NCBI RefSeq assembly: GCF_900186585.1
Contig: NZ_FYDD01000002.1
Coordinates: 62,001 to 126,000 of the forward strand
DNA: 64,000 nucleotides
From: Massiliimalia timonensis
Lineage (GTDB): Bacteria; Bacillota; Clostridia; Oscillospirales; Ruminococcaceae
Direction: 5' to 3'
Shown here: in pieces, positions 16,337 through 24,795 of the stretch
How the letters are laid out: every line of letters starts with the position of its first letter
Position numbering within the stretch: the stretch's first letter is position 1
Made by a program: the position numbers and the translations under genes
Notes under the pieces: model-generated
The model's input: the letters and a program-made list of their open reading frames with translations, nothing else
What the model was told of the DNA's origin: nothing
The model's database searches: none

Positions 16337-17794
16337 ATGAAACTTGTGATCTACGTAAGATATTCGAGCCACAGTCAGACGGAGCAATCAATTGAAGGCC
16401 AGTTGCAGTATGCCAAAAACAACGGTTATACCGTAATCGGTGAATACATCGACCGAGCACAAAGCAATACAACGGACAACCGGATTGAGTTTCAAAGAAT
16501 GATTGCCGACAGTGATCGGCACACCTTCGATGGGGTTTTGGTCTATCAGCTTGATCGTTTCGCCCGTAACCGCTTTGACAGTGCTGTGAACAAGGCAAAG
16601 TTGAAAAAGAACGGTGTGCGTGTGCTTTCGGCTCGTGAGAACATAACCGACGATGCTAGCGGCATTCTTGTTGAGGGCATACTGGAAAGCATGGCTGAAT
16701 ACTATTCCGCTGAGCTTTCACAAAAAATTCGCCGTGGTATGGATATCAATGCTGAAAAATGTTTGAGTAATGGCAGCAATCCCGGACTTGGTTATTCTGT
16801 GGATAGTGAACGCCGCTTCCATGTCAATCCCGAAATAGCTCCTATTGTCCGTGAAATCTTTGAGCAATATGCAAGCGGTAAAACCGTTATGGAGATTATC
16901 ACGGATCTAAATGCAAGGCAGATTAAAACCTCTCTTGGTAAGGCGTTCAACAAGAACAGCCTACACCGTCTTTTGAGAAACAAACGCTATATCGGATATT
17001 ACATCTACAAAGATACCGAAACTCCCGGCGGTATGCCACGTATCCTTGATGATGATTTGTTTGAGCGTGTGCAGAGTATGCTTGATCGCAATAAAAAAGC
17101 CCCTGCTCGCAAGCGGGGCAAGGACGAATATCTGCTGACCACCAAGCTGTTTTGCGGTCACTGCGGACGAATGATGATTGGCGAGAGCGGTAAATCCCAC
17201 ACAGGTGTTATCCATCGCTATTACAAATGCAGCGGTGCCAAGAGAAAGCTGGGCTGCCACAAGAAAGCGGTGAAGAAAGACTGGATAGAACGCATCGCTG
17301 TGCAGTATACCATACAGCGGGTCTTTCAGGATGAACTGATCACCCAAATTGCGGATAAACTGGTGGAACTGCAGAACACAGAGGACAATACTCTCCCTCT
17401 GCTGCGCAAACAGCTTGCAGATACCAACCGCGGGATTGAAAATATGCTCAATGCCATTCAACAGGGAATCCTGACCAGCAGCACCAAAGAGCGGCTGGAG
17501 GAATTGGAAAAGCTGCAGGAAGAATTAAAGACCAGCATTTTGCAAGCAGAGTTAGAGCAGCCGAAATACAGCCGGGAGGACATTGTCGAGTGGATCAGCT
17601 GGTTCAAATACGGAGATCCGAACAACAAGGAATACCAGCGACAGATCATCGATATTTTCCTCAACAGCATCTATGTATTTGACGACCGGCTGGTTTTTAC
17701 ATACAATTACAAAAACGGCACGCTGACGGTGACGCTGGCGGACGTTTCTGCGGCTTTTGGTTCGGATTTGAAGTCCCGCACTCCACCAACGTGA
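16337..17794 (+). CDS. Large serine recombinase (site-specific integrase)
   Basis: 485 residues. Resolvase domain with the catalytic motif 'YVRYSSHSQTEQSIEGQ' (Ser10), 'YQLDRFARNRFD', the recombinase domain ('NPGLGYSVDSERRFHVNPEIAPIVREIFEQY'), a zinc ribbon ('LFCGHCGRMMIGESGKS', later 'YYKCSGAKRKLGC'), a coiled coil and a C-terminal domain ending GSDLKSRTPPT. AGGAGGT precedes ATG 16337; an upstream in-frame ATG lacks a site. It lies at the right end of the island and is the likely integrase. Its last codons contain CTCCACCA, the sequence ending both ssrA and tRNA-Ala. A truncated relative lies at 24204-24560. Confidence 0.95.
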   Translation: MKLVIYVRYSSHSQTEQSIEGQLQYAKNNGYTVIGEYIDRAQSNTTDNRIEFQRMIADSDRHTFDGVLVYQLDRFARNRFDSAVNKAKLKKNGVRVLSARENITDDASGILVEGILESMAEYYSAELSQKIRRGMDINAEKCLSNGSNPGLGYSVDSERRFHVNPEIAPIVREIFEQYASGKTVMEIITDLNARQIKTSLGKAFNKNSLHRLLRNKRYIGYYIYKDTETPGGMPRILDDDLFERVQSMLDRNKKAPARKRGKDEYLLTTKLFCGHCGRMMIGESGKSHTGVIHRYYKCSGAKRKLGCHKKAVKKDWIERIAVQYTIQRVFQDELITQIADKLVELQNTEDNTLPLLRKQLADTNRGIENMLNAIQQGILTSSTKERLEELEKLQEELKTSILQAELEQPKYSREDIVEWISWFKYGDPNNKEYQRQIIDIFLNSIYVFDDRLVFTYNYKNGTLTVTLADVSAAFGSDLKSRTPPT

Positions 17795-17832
17795 ATAGGA
17801 AAAGGAAAATCCAAAACGGGTTTCCCAAAAAT

Positions 17833-17908
17833 GGGGGCGTAGCTCACCTGGGAGAGAGATACGTTCGCAACGTATAGGTAGTCGGTTCGAGTCCGATCGT
17901 CTCCACCA
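17833..17908 (+). tRNA. tRNA-Ala (anticodon CGC)
   Basis: 76 nt with encoded CCA. Acceptor GGGGGCG (17833-17839) pairs with CGTCTCC (17898-17904); anticodon stem ATACG/CGTAT encloses loop TTCGCAA, anticodon CGC, which reads GCG; the T-arm is GTCGG-TTCGAGT-CCGAT. G10 faces A25 in the D stem, an imperfection. The gene lies 38 nt behind the serine recombinase and is followed by the second 59-bp repeat. It may be the chromosomal target or island cargo. Confidence 0.88.
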
Positions 17909-17959
17909 CAACGAGTAAATCCGAACCTTGTGCCGGTTGGCGATGGGTTCGGATTTACT
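17901..17959 (+). repeat. Right copy of the 59-bp direct repeat (candidate attR) with terminator
   Basis: Matches 3230-3288 at 54 of 59 positions, starting with the CTCCACCA of tRNA-Ala. The 14-bp hairpin 17914-17927 with 17946-17959 keeps its stem because two of the base changes compensate each other. It doubles as the tRNA-Ala terminator. Confidence 0.7.
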
Positions 17960-17989
17960 CTATTTATGTAGAAAAATCATTAACTGATA

Positions 17990-18033
17990 AAAAGACAGAT
18001 GGACTATCATATTGATTGCCATCTGTCTTTTTT
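17990..18033. terminator. Terminator of the ABC permease operon
   Basis: Stem AAAAGACAGATGG (17990-18002) with CCATCTGTCTTTTTT (18019-18033), A-rich on the left and T-rich on the right; it ends the minus-strand operon and probably also tRNA-Ala transcripts. Confidence 0.75.
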
Positions 18034-18053
18034 ATCCATTTTTATTTACCGAT

Positions 18054-19214
18054 TTACGAAGTATGTAACGCATCAATTGGTTGCAGACGTGATGCCTTTG
18101 CAGCCGGATAACTGCCGAACAATACACCGATCACCGCACAAAACGCGATAGCTGCCAGACCGATGCTCCAATTAATTGTTGCACTGCTCCCGGCAACTGT
18201 ATTATATATGCCAACAATAGCAGCAGATAAGACTAAACCTATCAACCCTCCAAGGACAGAAAGGATACATGATTCGCAAAGAAATTGCAGCATAATATGC
18301 TGTCTCTTGGCCCCGACAGCTTTGCGGATACCAATCTCTCTTGTTCGCTCGGTTACGGATACAAGCATGATGTTCATAATCCCGATGCCGCCTACCAACA
18401 GAGAAATAGCGGCAATCCCTGCAAGTAAAAGGGACATGGTGTTATTAACATCATCCATCGTATCAAGAACGTCAGATTGATTGCTTACAGTAAAACTATC
18501 CTCATCTCGGGTTGCTTGTAATAAAAAAGATTCTACCATATTGATCGCCACATTTACCGAATTGGAACTGGAAGCTTTAATGTAAAAAGTGGAGACGGAT
18601 TTTTGACCTGTAATGCGTTCGGCCGTTGTATATGGAATCAAAATTTTGCTGTCATCCGAACCTACCAGGCTGCTGCCCTGTTCTTCCAGTATGCCAATGA
18701 CCTTATAATTCCTTTCTCCAATGGTGATGGTACCACCCACGACATCCCAAGTGCCAAATAAATCGGTTGCTGCTTCTGTGCCGATGACAGCGACATTTGT
18801 TGTCCATTCAATATCGGAATCGGTAATCAGCCGCCCGCTTTGAATTGTTACATCTTGTACATCAAAATAGTTATTTGTAACACCGAGAATAGAATAGGAA
18901 CCGGTTTCATCGTTATGTTTTACGGTTTCATTTGTTGTGATCACCGGTGCTGTCTTGGCAATTACACTATAACTGTTCAGCGTTTCAATACTATCACGAC
19001 TGACGGAGGCATCTTCTCCCGTGATAGAAGCAGTGATTTGATCTGAGCCCATGCTGGCAATACTATCCGTAATACCGCTGGTTGCGTTTTGTGTAATAGA
19101 AACGAGAATGACAACGGCCATAACGCCAATAATGATACCGAGCATAGTAAGAAAGGAGCGCATTTTATTGTTGTAGATTGCCCTGAGGGATAATTTTATG
19201 ATTTTTAGCGTCAT
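18054..19214 (-). CDS. MacB-type ABC transporter permease
   Basis: 386 residues with the MacB/FtsX layout: a membrane helix near the N-terminus ('FLTMLGIIIGVMAVVILVSI'), a large extracytoplasmic MacB_PCD domain of about 220 residues, then three helices, the first with the signature 'VGGIGIMNIMLVSVTERTREIGIRKAVGAKR'. Such permeases act with a fusion protein to extrude peptides, antibiotics or lipids. Its start overlaps the ATPase stop (ATGA). It is the third gene of the fusion protein-ATPase-permease operon. Confidence 0.92.
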   Translation of the reverse strand: MTLKIIKLSLRAIYNNKMRSFLTMLGIIIGVMAVVILVSITQNATSGITDSIASMGSDQITASITGEDASVSRDSIETLNSYSVIAKTAPVITTNETVKHNDETGSYSILGVTNNYFDVQDVTIQSGRLITDSDIEWTTNVAVIGTEAATDLFGTWDVVGGTITIGERNYKVIGILEEQGSSLVGSDDSKILIPYTTAERITGQKSVSTFYIKASSSNSVNVAINMVESFLLQATRDEDSFTVSNQSDVLDTMDDVNNTMSLLLAGIAAISLLVGGIGIMNIMLVSVTERTREIGIRKAVGAKRQHIMLQFLCESCILSVLGGLIGLVLSAAIVGIYNTVAGSSATINWSIGLAAIAFCAVIGVLFGSYPAAKASRLQPIDALHTS

Positions 19215-19888
19215 GTTCTTTCCTCGCTTTCCGTCAGTATCCCGTCATGGACATACACTTTGCGCTGCGCCTGATCGGCAATATTCTTGTCATGTGTAAT
19301 TAGGATGATGGTGTTGCCTGCTTTGTGCAATTCTTTCAAGATCTCCATGATTTCAGCACCGGAAGAGGAGTCAAGGTTTCCAGTCGGCTCGTCCGCCAGA
19401 ATAATGGACGGTTCTGCCGCAAGTACACGGGCGATAGCAACCCTTTGCTGCTGGCCGCCTGAAAGCTGCGTCGGCTTATGTTTCATACGATCGATAAGGC
19501 CTACCTGTGTAAGCGTTCTTTCCACCCTCTCCCGCCGCTCGGACGGAGAGAGTTTATGATACAAAAGCGGCATTTCCACATTCTCGTATGCAGTAAGCTC
19601 GGATAGCAGATTGAATTGCTGAAAAATAAATCCGATTTTTTTGCCCCTGATTTCAGAAAGTTCATTTTCCGTACAACTGTCCACGTACTCGCCGTCAAGG
19701 ATATAATCTCCTGAATCGGGAATATCGAGGCAGCCGATAATGTTCATCAGCGTTGATTTTCCACTACCGGATGGGCCAAGAATGGATACAAATTCTTTGG
19801 GCTTCACATGTAGATTGATGTCGTGAAGGACAGCCACCTGTTCGTCGCCCAGAGAATAGGATTTATAAATATGTTTTAGCTTTATCAT
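19211..19888 (-). CDS. MacB/LolD-type ABC transporter ATPase
   Basis: 225 residues from ATG 19888, which has GGAGGG upstream. Walker A 'GPSGSGKST', Q-loop '[11 protein letters not shown]', signature '[16 protein letters not shown]', Walker B '[13 protein letters not shown]' and the switch histidine in 'IILITHDKN'. '[21 protein letters not shown]' places it in the LolD/MacB export clade. It lies 13 nt behind the fusion-protein gene and overlaps the permease. Confidence 0.96.
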   Translation of the reverse strand: MIKLKHIYKSYSLGDEQVAVLHDINLHVKPKEFVSILGPSGSGKSTLMNIIGCLDIPDSGDYILDGEYVDSCTENELSEIRGKKIGFIFQQFNLLSELTAYENVEMPLLYHKLSPSERRERVERTLTQVGLIDRMKHKPTQLSGGQQQRVAIARVLAAEPSIILADEPTGNLDSSSGAEIMEILKELHKAGNTIILITHDKNIADQAQRKVYVHDGILTESEERT

Positions 19889-19901
19889 GTTGATCCCTCC
19901 G

Positions 19902-21683
19902 TTAATTTCCGCCGAAACCGCCTGGAAAGCCATCTGGTATATTGCTGGGATCAAAATCTTCAAAATCAAAGTCGCCAAAATTCATTCCTCCGCCTCCGGG
20001 AAATTCGCCCATGCCCCCAAAGCCACCGCCTTGGTTTTCGCTGTCTGAACCAGTTTGTGCGGAAGTGATCTTTGTAATTACAATCAAGTCACCATCGGCA
20101 AGTTCATCACTTTCGATCAGAATATAGCTGCCATCACTCATTCCGGTTTCCACTGTGACCTTTTTGAGGTCGGAAATATTCAGTTCATCCTCTGCGTATT
20201 CTGTGCCGTCGGCAGCGCCGTCCGGTGCAAGATAAACATAATTGTCGTCGCCGGAAGTACGGACAGCGTCAACGGGAACGATCAAACCTTCGCCGCTGGA
20301 TTCAATAACGATTTCGGCTGAAGCGCTCATTCCAGGGTATACGCCCTCTACATAGTCTACTTTTGCGGTTATTTGGTAGGCCGTTGTACCTCCGCTGGAG
20401 CTTCCATTATAGGAAACATCTGTGACCTTTCCGGTATAGTCGCCGTCAACAGCATCGATGGTAAAATCCACCTCCTGCCCTACTTTCACAGTGGAAATGT
20501 CGAGCTCATCCACTGCAATTCCCATGGTGAAGCCGTCTGTACCCATTACCATCGCAATCTGACTATTTGCGCTCAATTCATCCTCCGTAGAGATTGGAAG
20601 CTCAATTAAAACGCAGTCGTACGGCGCTGTGAAATTGGTTTCATTTCCATTTTCATCTTCTGTGGTAGCGATGACAGCGTCCTCTTCCACCTTATCACCG
20701 ACTTCATAGTTGACAGCCGTAATCGTACCTGCTTTTGTTGTTACAAGTGTTTCCTTGGAAATAGGTGTCAGAGTACCACTTCCACTAATCGTGGTATCCA
20801 CATTACCAGTTGTAATCGCTTCAACATTATATGTAGTAATGCTGGTACCCTTCCTCGCGCTGCCATCAATCAGTTTTGGGATGAAAATGATACCGAGAGT
20901 CACCAATGCGAGAACAACAGCAGATATTACAATAATTTTTATTTTTTTCTTGTTCTTATGAGCTATGGATCTTGTGTCGCCCTTTGCCCCCACGCTGTTT
21001 GTTTTAGTTACCATAGTATTTTGTTCCTTTCTGTTCTGAATTACAGGTTTATCCAAAGGTTTATTCAATAAACGATTGATTTCATGAATAAGAGATGTAT
21101 TGAGGTGAAACGGAATATCGATATCTTCAAATCCACTATCGCTGGGATTCCTGAATTCTGCGGAGAGTCGGGTCTTTATTGCCCACCTATCTTGGCGTAA
21201 AGCACCGTTTGTCTCTGCAATCATCTCCGTTGCTTGCTTTACTGCCTTTATTACAGCTTCAGTCGGGATTTCAAGAAGCTGCGAAAGACGATTTGTGCCG
21301 AGGTTCCCGTAGACATTCATCAAATAAACAGGTTTCAAATCGTTCGGCAGCAATTCGATTTCTTCCACAAACTGCTGGTATTTTTGCGCAACTCGAGGAA
21401 CGGGCAAGGATTCAAACTCGGGGTCTTCCTCCTCGCCGATTAAGTATAGCTTCAAAAGATTACTATGGAGAATTTCTCTGAAGTCTTCTTTTGGAGTGGC
21501 TTGAGCGTTTATAATTTGTTCTATAGAGGTTTTCCATGCTTTTATGAGAAGCGGCGCGCCTCTGCAAACATTTTCCGTTAGCTCAAAACTAATAAACCAA
21601 GATTTTTTCAGATGGGCGTCAATCAGAGTTTCAAACGTTTTTAAATTCCCTTTTTTTATTTTTTTGTATGTTTCATAATCCAT
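19902..21683 (-). CDS. Membrane fusion protein with N-terminal sigma-factor-like domain
   Basis: 593 residues from ATG 21683 (GGAGG upstream). Residues 1 to about 215 look like an ECF sigma factor: 'YKKIKKGNLKTFETLIDAHLKKSWFIS' (region 2-like) and 'LLPNDLKPVYLMNVYGNLGTNRLSQLLEIPTEAVIKAV' (region 4-like HTH). A basic stretch and a membrane helix ('IKIIVISAVVLALVTLGIIF') lead into an HlyD/MacA-type adaptor with 'ISGSGTLTPISKETLVTTKAGTI', and a Gly/Phe/Asp-rich tail. An internal AAGGA before ATG of 'MVTKTNSVGAKG' could also yield a separate adaptor. The adaptor links the ATPase/permease pair; the sigma-like half may report on transport state. Confidence 0.85.
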   Translation of the reverse strand: MDYETYKKIKKGNLKTFETLIDAHLKKSWFISFELTENVCRGAPLLIKAWKTSIEQIINAQATPKEDFREILHSNLLKLYLIGEEEDPEFESLPVPRVAQKYQQFVEEIELLPNDLKPVYLMNVYGNLGTNRLSQLLEIPTEAVIKAVKQATEMIAETNGALRQDRWAIKTRLSAEFRNPSDSGFEDIDIPFHLNTSLIHEINRLLNKPLDKPVIQNRKEQNTMVTKTNSVGAKGDTRSIAHKNKKKIKIIVISAVVLALVTLGIIFIPKLIDGSARKGTSITTYNVEAITTGNVDTTISGSGTLTPISKETLVTTKAGTITAVNYEVGDKVEEDAVIATTEDENGNETNFTAPYDCVLIELPISTEDELSANSQIAMVMGTDGFTMGIAVDELDISTVKVGQEVDFTIDAVDGDYTGKVTDVSYNGSSSGGTTAYQITAKVDYVEGVYPGMSASAEIVIESSGEGLIVPVDAVRTSGDDNYVYLAPDGAADGTEYAEDELNISDLKKVTVETGMSDGSYILIESDELADGDLIVITKITSAQTGSDSENQGGGFGGMGEFPGGGGMNFGDFDFEDFDPSNIPDGFPGGFGGN

Positions 21684-22028
21684 GTATCCATCCTCCATTG
21701 TTTTGGATTATAGCCTGATAGCCCCCTCAGGAAAGTCAGTAGTCTATCATTCTGTTCATCGGCTCCAAATATTTGCTCTATGGATCTGAAGGACAGGCAG
21801 CGGCTATATGGCTGTGTCATCTAAGATGATAGCCACCGGCACTAAAATTCCCCTAAAGAAGCTGTGAATTCCTGATGAATGGACATGGATCTTTCCTAAA
21901 TAGAAAATCGCAAAAAACATGTAAAAGTGCTATAATAGAAAGAACAAAAAAACAAAATGCCACCTTTAGTCAATGTTAAGGCAGCATTGCTACAATTAAA
22001 ATAACTTCAGACAAGGAGATCACATAGT
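21684..22028. promoter_or_regulatory. Divergent intergenic region of the export operon and its two-component system
   Basis: 345 bp without a gene. It contains TATAAT at 21931-21936 for the plus-strand regulator, with only a poor -35 region, as expected for an activator-dependent promoter. GTCAATGTTAAGG (21969-21981) lies between it and the AAGGAG site of the regulator. No riboswitch-like structure is evident. Confidence 0.45.
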
Positions 22029-22709
22029 ATGCGTCTACTGATTGCAGAGGATGATACACGATTATTAAAGTCTTTAAAGCACATTTTTGAAGCCAACCAC
22101 TATATGGTAGATGCTGTTTCAAACGGTGTGGATGCGCTCGTCTATGCAGAAAGCGAAGAATATGACGGGCTGATTTTTGACATTATGATGCCTGGGCTGG
22201 ATGGAGTAGAAGTATTAAAGCGTCTGCGAGGGAAGGGGATTTCTACGCCCGCCTTGTTTTTAACAGCTAAAACAGAAACTGATCAGCGGGTGGAAGGTCT
22301 GGATGCGGGAGCCGATGATTATCTGCCGAAGCCATTTTTTACATCGGAATTACTTGCACGCGTCAGAGCAATGCTACGAAGGCGCGATAATTATGTACCG
22401 GATCTATGTAAGTTTGGGGAACTTATTCTAAACCGTTCTACCTATGAACTCCAATTTGCAAATAATAAAGCAGCTTTGAGCGGCCGGGAATTTCAAATTA
22501 TGGAAATGCTCATGGAACGTCCAAATTTTATCGTTCCGATCGATGATTTTATGTCCCATGTTTGGGGGTGGGAGAGCAATGTGGATGTTAGCGTGATTTG
22601 GGTACATATTTCCAATATCCGCAAAAAGCTTGTTTCTATGAAGGCAAACGTTGAAATTCGATTTATTCGGGGAGCAGGCTATAAGCTGGAGGAAACCAAT
22701 GATTTATAA
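22029..22709 (+). CDS. OmpR-family response regulator
   Basis: 226 residues: receiver domain with acidic pocket EDD (7-9), phosphoacceptor Asp51 ('GLIFDIMMPGLDGVE'), 'LTAK' and 'KPF', then a winged-helix DNA-binding domain ('GRKLSGREFQIMEML'-like region and 'DVSVIWVHISNIRKKL'). ATG 22029 has AAGGAG upstream. It overlaps the kinase gene by 11 nt and is divergent from the export operon, which it probably controls. Confidence 0.95.
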   Translation: MRLLIAEDDTRLLKSLKHIFEANHYMVDAVSNGVDALVYAESEEYDGLIFDIMMPGLDGVEVLKRLRGKGISTPALFLTAKTETDQRVEGLDAGADDYLPKPFFTSELLARVRAMLRRRDNYVPDLCKFGELILNRSTYELQFANNKAALSGREFQIMEMLMERPNFIVPIDDFMSHVWGWESNVDVSVIWVHISNIRKKLVSMKANVEIRFIRGAGYKLEETNDL

Positions 22710-23922
22710 GTTGCGAAAAAAATTCATAAAGATCTGTATTCTTTCGTTTACCGCAGTTTTTGTTATATTGCTTATATCTATCTTTTTCGTAACAACGGTG
22801 CAAACCAATCGGTCTCTTGATATGCTTGCCGATGTCGTATCCTCCAATGACGGCACTTTTCCTGAGTGGAATGAATTCAGTAATGCTCCTGATCCTCCAC
22901 CCATACCTGATGGATTAAACATGGAGTCCCCTTTTACTACTCGCTTTTTCACTGTGCGGTTTGATTGCAATGGAAATGTTTTATCTGCGGATATTCGATC
23001 AATCGCCAGCGTATCTCACGACGAGGCGGTCACCTATGCTGAAAAGGCATTAGAGCATTCAAATGAACGCGGCTGGATAGACGATTTTCGCTATAAGAGA
23101 TACGGCATGGCGGCAGGGCAGGCTGTCGTATTCATAAACGGAGCGGACACCAAACAAAGTAACCAAAAGTTTATGCTTGCCGTCTCATTGGTTTTTGCTG
23201 CAAGCAGCGTTGTGATTATTATTTTGATTGTTCTCATTTCCCGAAAAGCTGTTAAACCTGCGGCCGAAAGCTACGAAAAACAGAAACAATTCATTACCGA
23301 CGCCAATCATGAACTTAAAACGCCTCTGACATTGATTCGTACCAATCTTGACATTATGGAATCGGAAATAGGGACAAATGAATGGCTTTCCGATATTCGG
23401 GAAGAAGCTAAAATCATGACGGAACTGGTTAATCGTCTGGTGTCTCTCGCCCGAATGGATGAGGATAACACCAAATTCGCTAAAGAGTTTTTTTCACTCA
23501 GCGAAGCTGTTCTGGATACGGTATCCGCATTCGAGCAGCATAGCAATCATCAGCAGAAAAAGATTCTAACAGATGTTCCTGATTATATTAACTACCATGG
23601 AAATGAGGCATTCATACGGCAGCTTGTTTCTGTTTTAATGGATAATGCTGTAAAGTACTGCGATCCGGAAGGAATGATACGAGTAAGCCTACGAGGAGGA
23701 AAACACCCGACTATCCTGGTGGATAATTCGTATATGGCTATAGGCAGCGTGGAATTTGATCGGCTGTTCGACCGATTTTATCGGGCGGACAAGGCGAGAA
23801 CGTATGGGGGTGGTTTTGGTATAGGACTTTCAATCGCTAAAGTCATCGTAGAAAAGCATCACGGTGAAATCAGGGCATTTCCTTTAGGGAGTGATATGAT
23901 TCGATTCCAGGTGAATTTATAA
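22699..23922 (+). CDS. Sensor histidine kinase (HisKA type)
   Basis: 407 residues from ATG 22699 (GGAGGA upstream). A membrane helix ('ICILSFTAVFVILLISIFFV'), an extracytoplasmic domain of about 135 residues, a second helix ('LAVSLVFAASSVVIIILIVLI'), a phosphorylation site 'QFITDANHELKTPLTLIR' and an HATPase domain with 'DNAVKYCDPEGMIRV' and 'GGFGIGLSIAKVIVEKHHGEI'. The short sensor loop with the neighbouring MacB-type exporter recalls antimicrobial-peptide sensing systems; the ligand is unknown. There is no HAMP of usual length. Confidence 0.94.
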   Translation: MIYKLRKKFIKICILSFTAVFVILLISIFFVTTVQTNRSLDMLADVVSSNDGTFPEWNEFSNAPDPPPIPDGLNMESPFTTRFFTVRFDCNGNVLSADIRSIASVSHDEAVTYAEKALEHSNERGWIDDFRYKRYGMAAGQAVVFINGADTKQSNQKFMLAVSLVFAASSVVIIILIVLISRKAVKPAAESYEKQKQFITDANHELKTPLTLIRTNLDIMESEIGTNEWLSDIREEAKIMTELVNRLVSLARMDEDNTKFAKEFFSLSEAVLDTVSAFEQHSNHQQKKILTDVPDYINYHGNEAFIRQLVSVLMDNAVKYCDPEGMIRVSLRGGKHPTILVDNSYMAIGSVEFDRLFDRFYRADKARTYGGGFGIGLSIAKVIVEKHHGEIRAFPLGSDMIRFQVNL

Positions 23923-24049
23923 ATAGGGTAGATATTGTTTAGCTTTTTACTAGGTTTTGGAAGAAAATGTTTGACGTTTTGTGATGTAATACAAAATATT
24001 TTTATGTGAAGGCTATGATTCCGTATGAAGTATGTTGTGAGGTGAAAGA

Positions 24050-24203
24050 ATGAGTAAAATCATAGTTTTAAAGATAGATGATCCAGATGATTTTTTATAT
24101 CACAATATTCTTTCGTTACTGTCATTGCAGGAAACTATTATTGAAACTGTAAGAGAAGGAACTATAATTTCTGTTGCTCCCGATTTTACTGTTTATCCGG
24201 CCC
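24050..24203 (+). pseudogene. N-terminal fragment of a winged-helix regulator family
   Basis: 'MSKIIVLKIDDPDDFLYHNILSLLSLQETIIETVREGTIISVAPDFTVYPAQQ' is the start of a family that normally continues into a winged-helix DNA-binding domain. At about 24204 the sequence switches abruptly to serine recombinase remnant, so the DNA-binding half is lost. GAGGTG precedes ATG 24050. Confidence 0.55.
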
Positions 24204-24560
24204 AACAGCCTTCCACTACTGCGCAAGCAGCTTGCAGATACCAACCATGGAATTGAAAATATACTCAATGCCATTCAGCAGGGCATCCTGACCAGCAGCA
24301 TCAAAGAACGTCTGGAGGAACTGGAAAAGCCAAAATACAACCGGGAGGATATTATCGAGTGGATCAGCCGGTTCAAATATGGCGCCCCGAACAACAAGGA
24401 GTACCGGCGACAGATTATCGATATTTTTCTCAACAGCATCTATGTATTTGACGATAAGCTGGTTTTCACGTATAATTACAAAAACGGAATGCAGACGGTG
24501 ACACTGGCGGACGTTTTTGCGGCTTTCGGTTCGGATTTGGAGTCCTGTACTCCACCAAAA
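24204..24560 (+). pseudogene. C-terminal remnant of a large serine recombinase
   Basis: Reads 'LRKQLADTNHGIENILNAIQ' through 'FGSDLESCTPPK', closely matching the C-terminus of the recombinase ending at 17794. A 16-residue segment (after LEELEK) is missing in frame, and the catalytic, recombinase and zinc-ribbon domains are absent. It also ends in an ACTCCACCA sequence (24548-24556). It marks the right end of the 18054-23922 export block and implies a second, older integration by a related element. Confidence 0.88.
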
Positions 24561-24596
24561 CAGATAGCGCAGATTATTCTGCGCTATCTGTTTTTT
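24561..24596 (+). terminator. Terminator behind the recombinase remnant
   Basis: 12-bp perfect stem CAGATAGCGCAG (24561-24572) with 24579-24590, loop ATTATT, then T6. Confidence 0.85.
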
Positions 24597-24644
24597 ATAC
24601 AAGAGCAAGGGATGACGGACACAACTCATTTTAAGACCTGAAAA

Positions 24645-24795
24645 TGATAACGTTCTCATGATTTTGATGTTTATATACCTAATGCATAATAAAATACATG
24701 ATTTATTTATAAATATATTGAAATTGCGTTATTTTTTGTTGACAATCCAAAAACAGTGTGATATTCTTTAAAAGAAGAAAATAGTATCGTTTTCA
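24645..24795 (+). promoter_or_regulatory. Promoter with two cre/LacI-type operator candidates upstream of the glycoside hydrolase
   Basis: TTGACA (24739-24744), 17-bp spacer, TATTCT (24762-24767). TGATAACGTTCTCA (24645-24658) is a near-palindrome with central CG. TAGTATCGTTTTCA (24782-24795), read on the other strand, fits the catabolite-responsive consensus with one mismatch. One site lies upstream and one just downstream of the promoter, suggesting repression by a LacI/CcpA-type protein. The rest of 24597-24884 shows no gene. Confidence 0.5.

Larger units (their letters stand above)
3238..17908. mobile_element. Genomic island inserted at the ssrA 3' end (borders approximate)
   Basis: The segment begins right after the tmRNA CCA and ends at the second copy of the 59-bp repeat. 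Its cargo is typical mobile-element content: restriction remnant, tnpV, TIR-like protein, phase-variable operon, tyrosine recombinase, excisionase-like regulator and a large serine recombinase just inside the right border. Base composition is clearly AT-richer than the flanking core and the aco region. No relaxase or conjugation genes are visible, so it is either integrative only or has decayed. The exact right border (recombinase 3' end or tRNA 3' end) cannot be fixed by eye. Confidence 0.6.

Noticed and set aside
17909-17960. Reading the tRNA-Ala 3' region as a tRNA pseudogene created by integration
   Set aside because: All other tRNA stems, loops and the CCA end are intact; only the 10-25 pair is imperfect.
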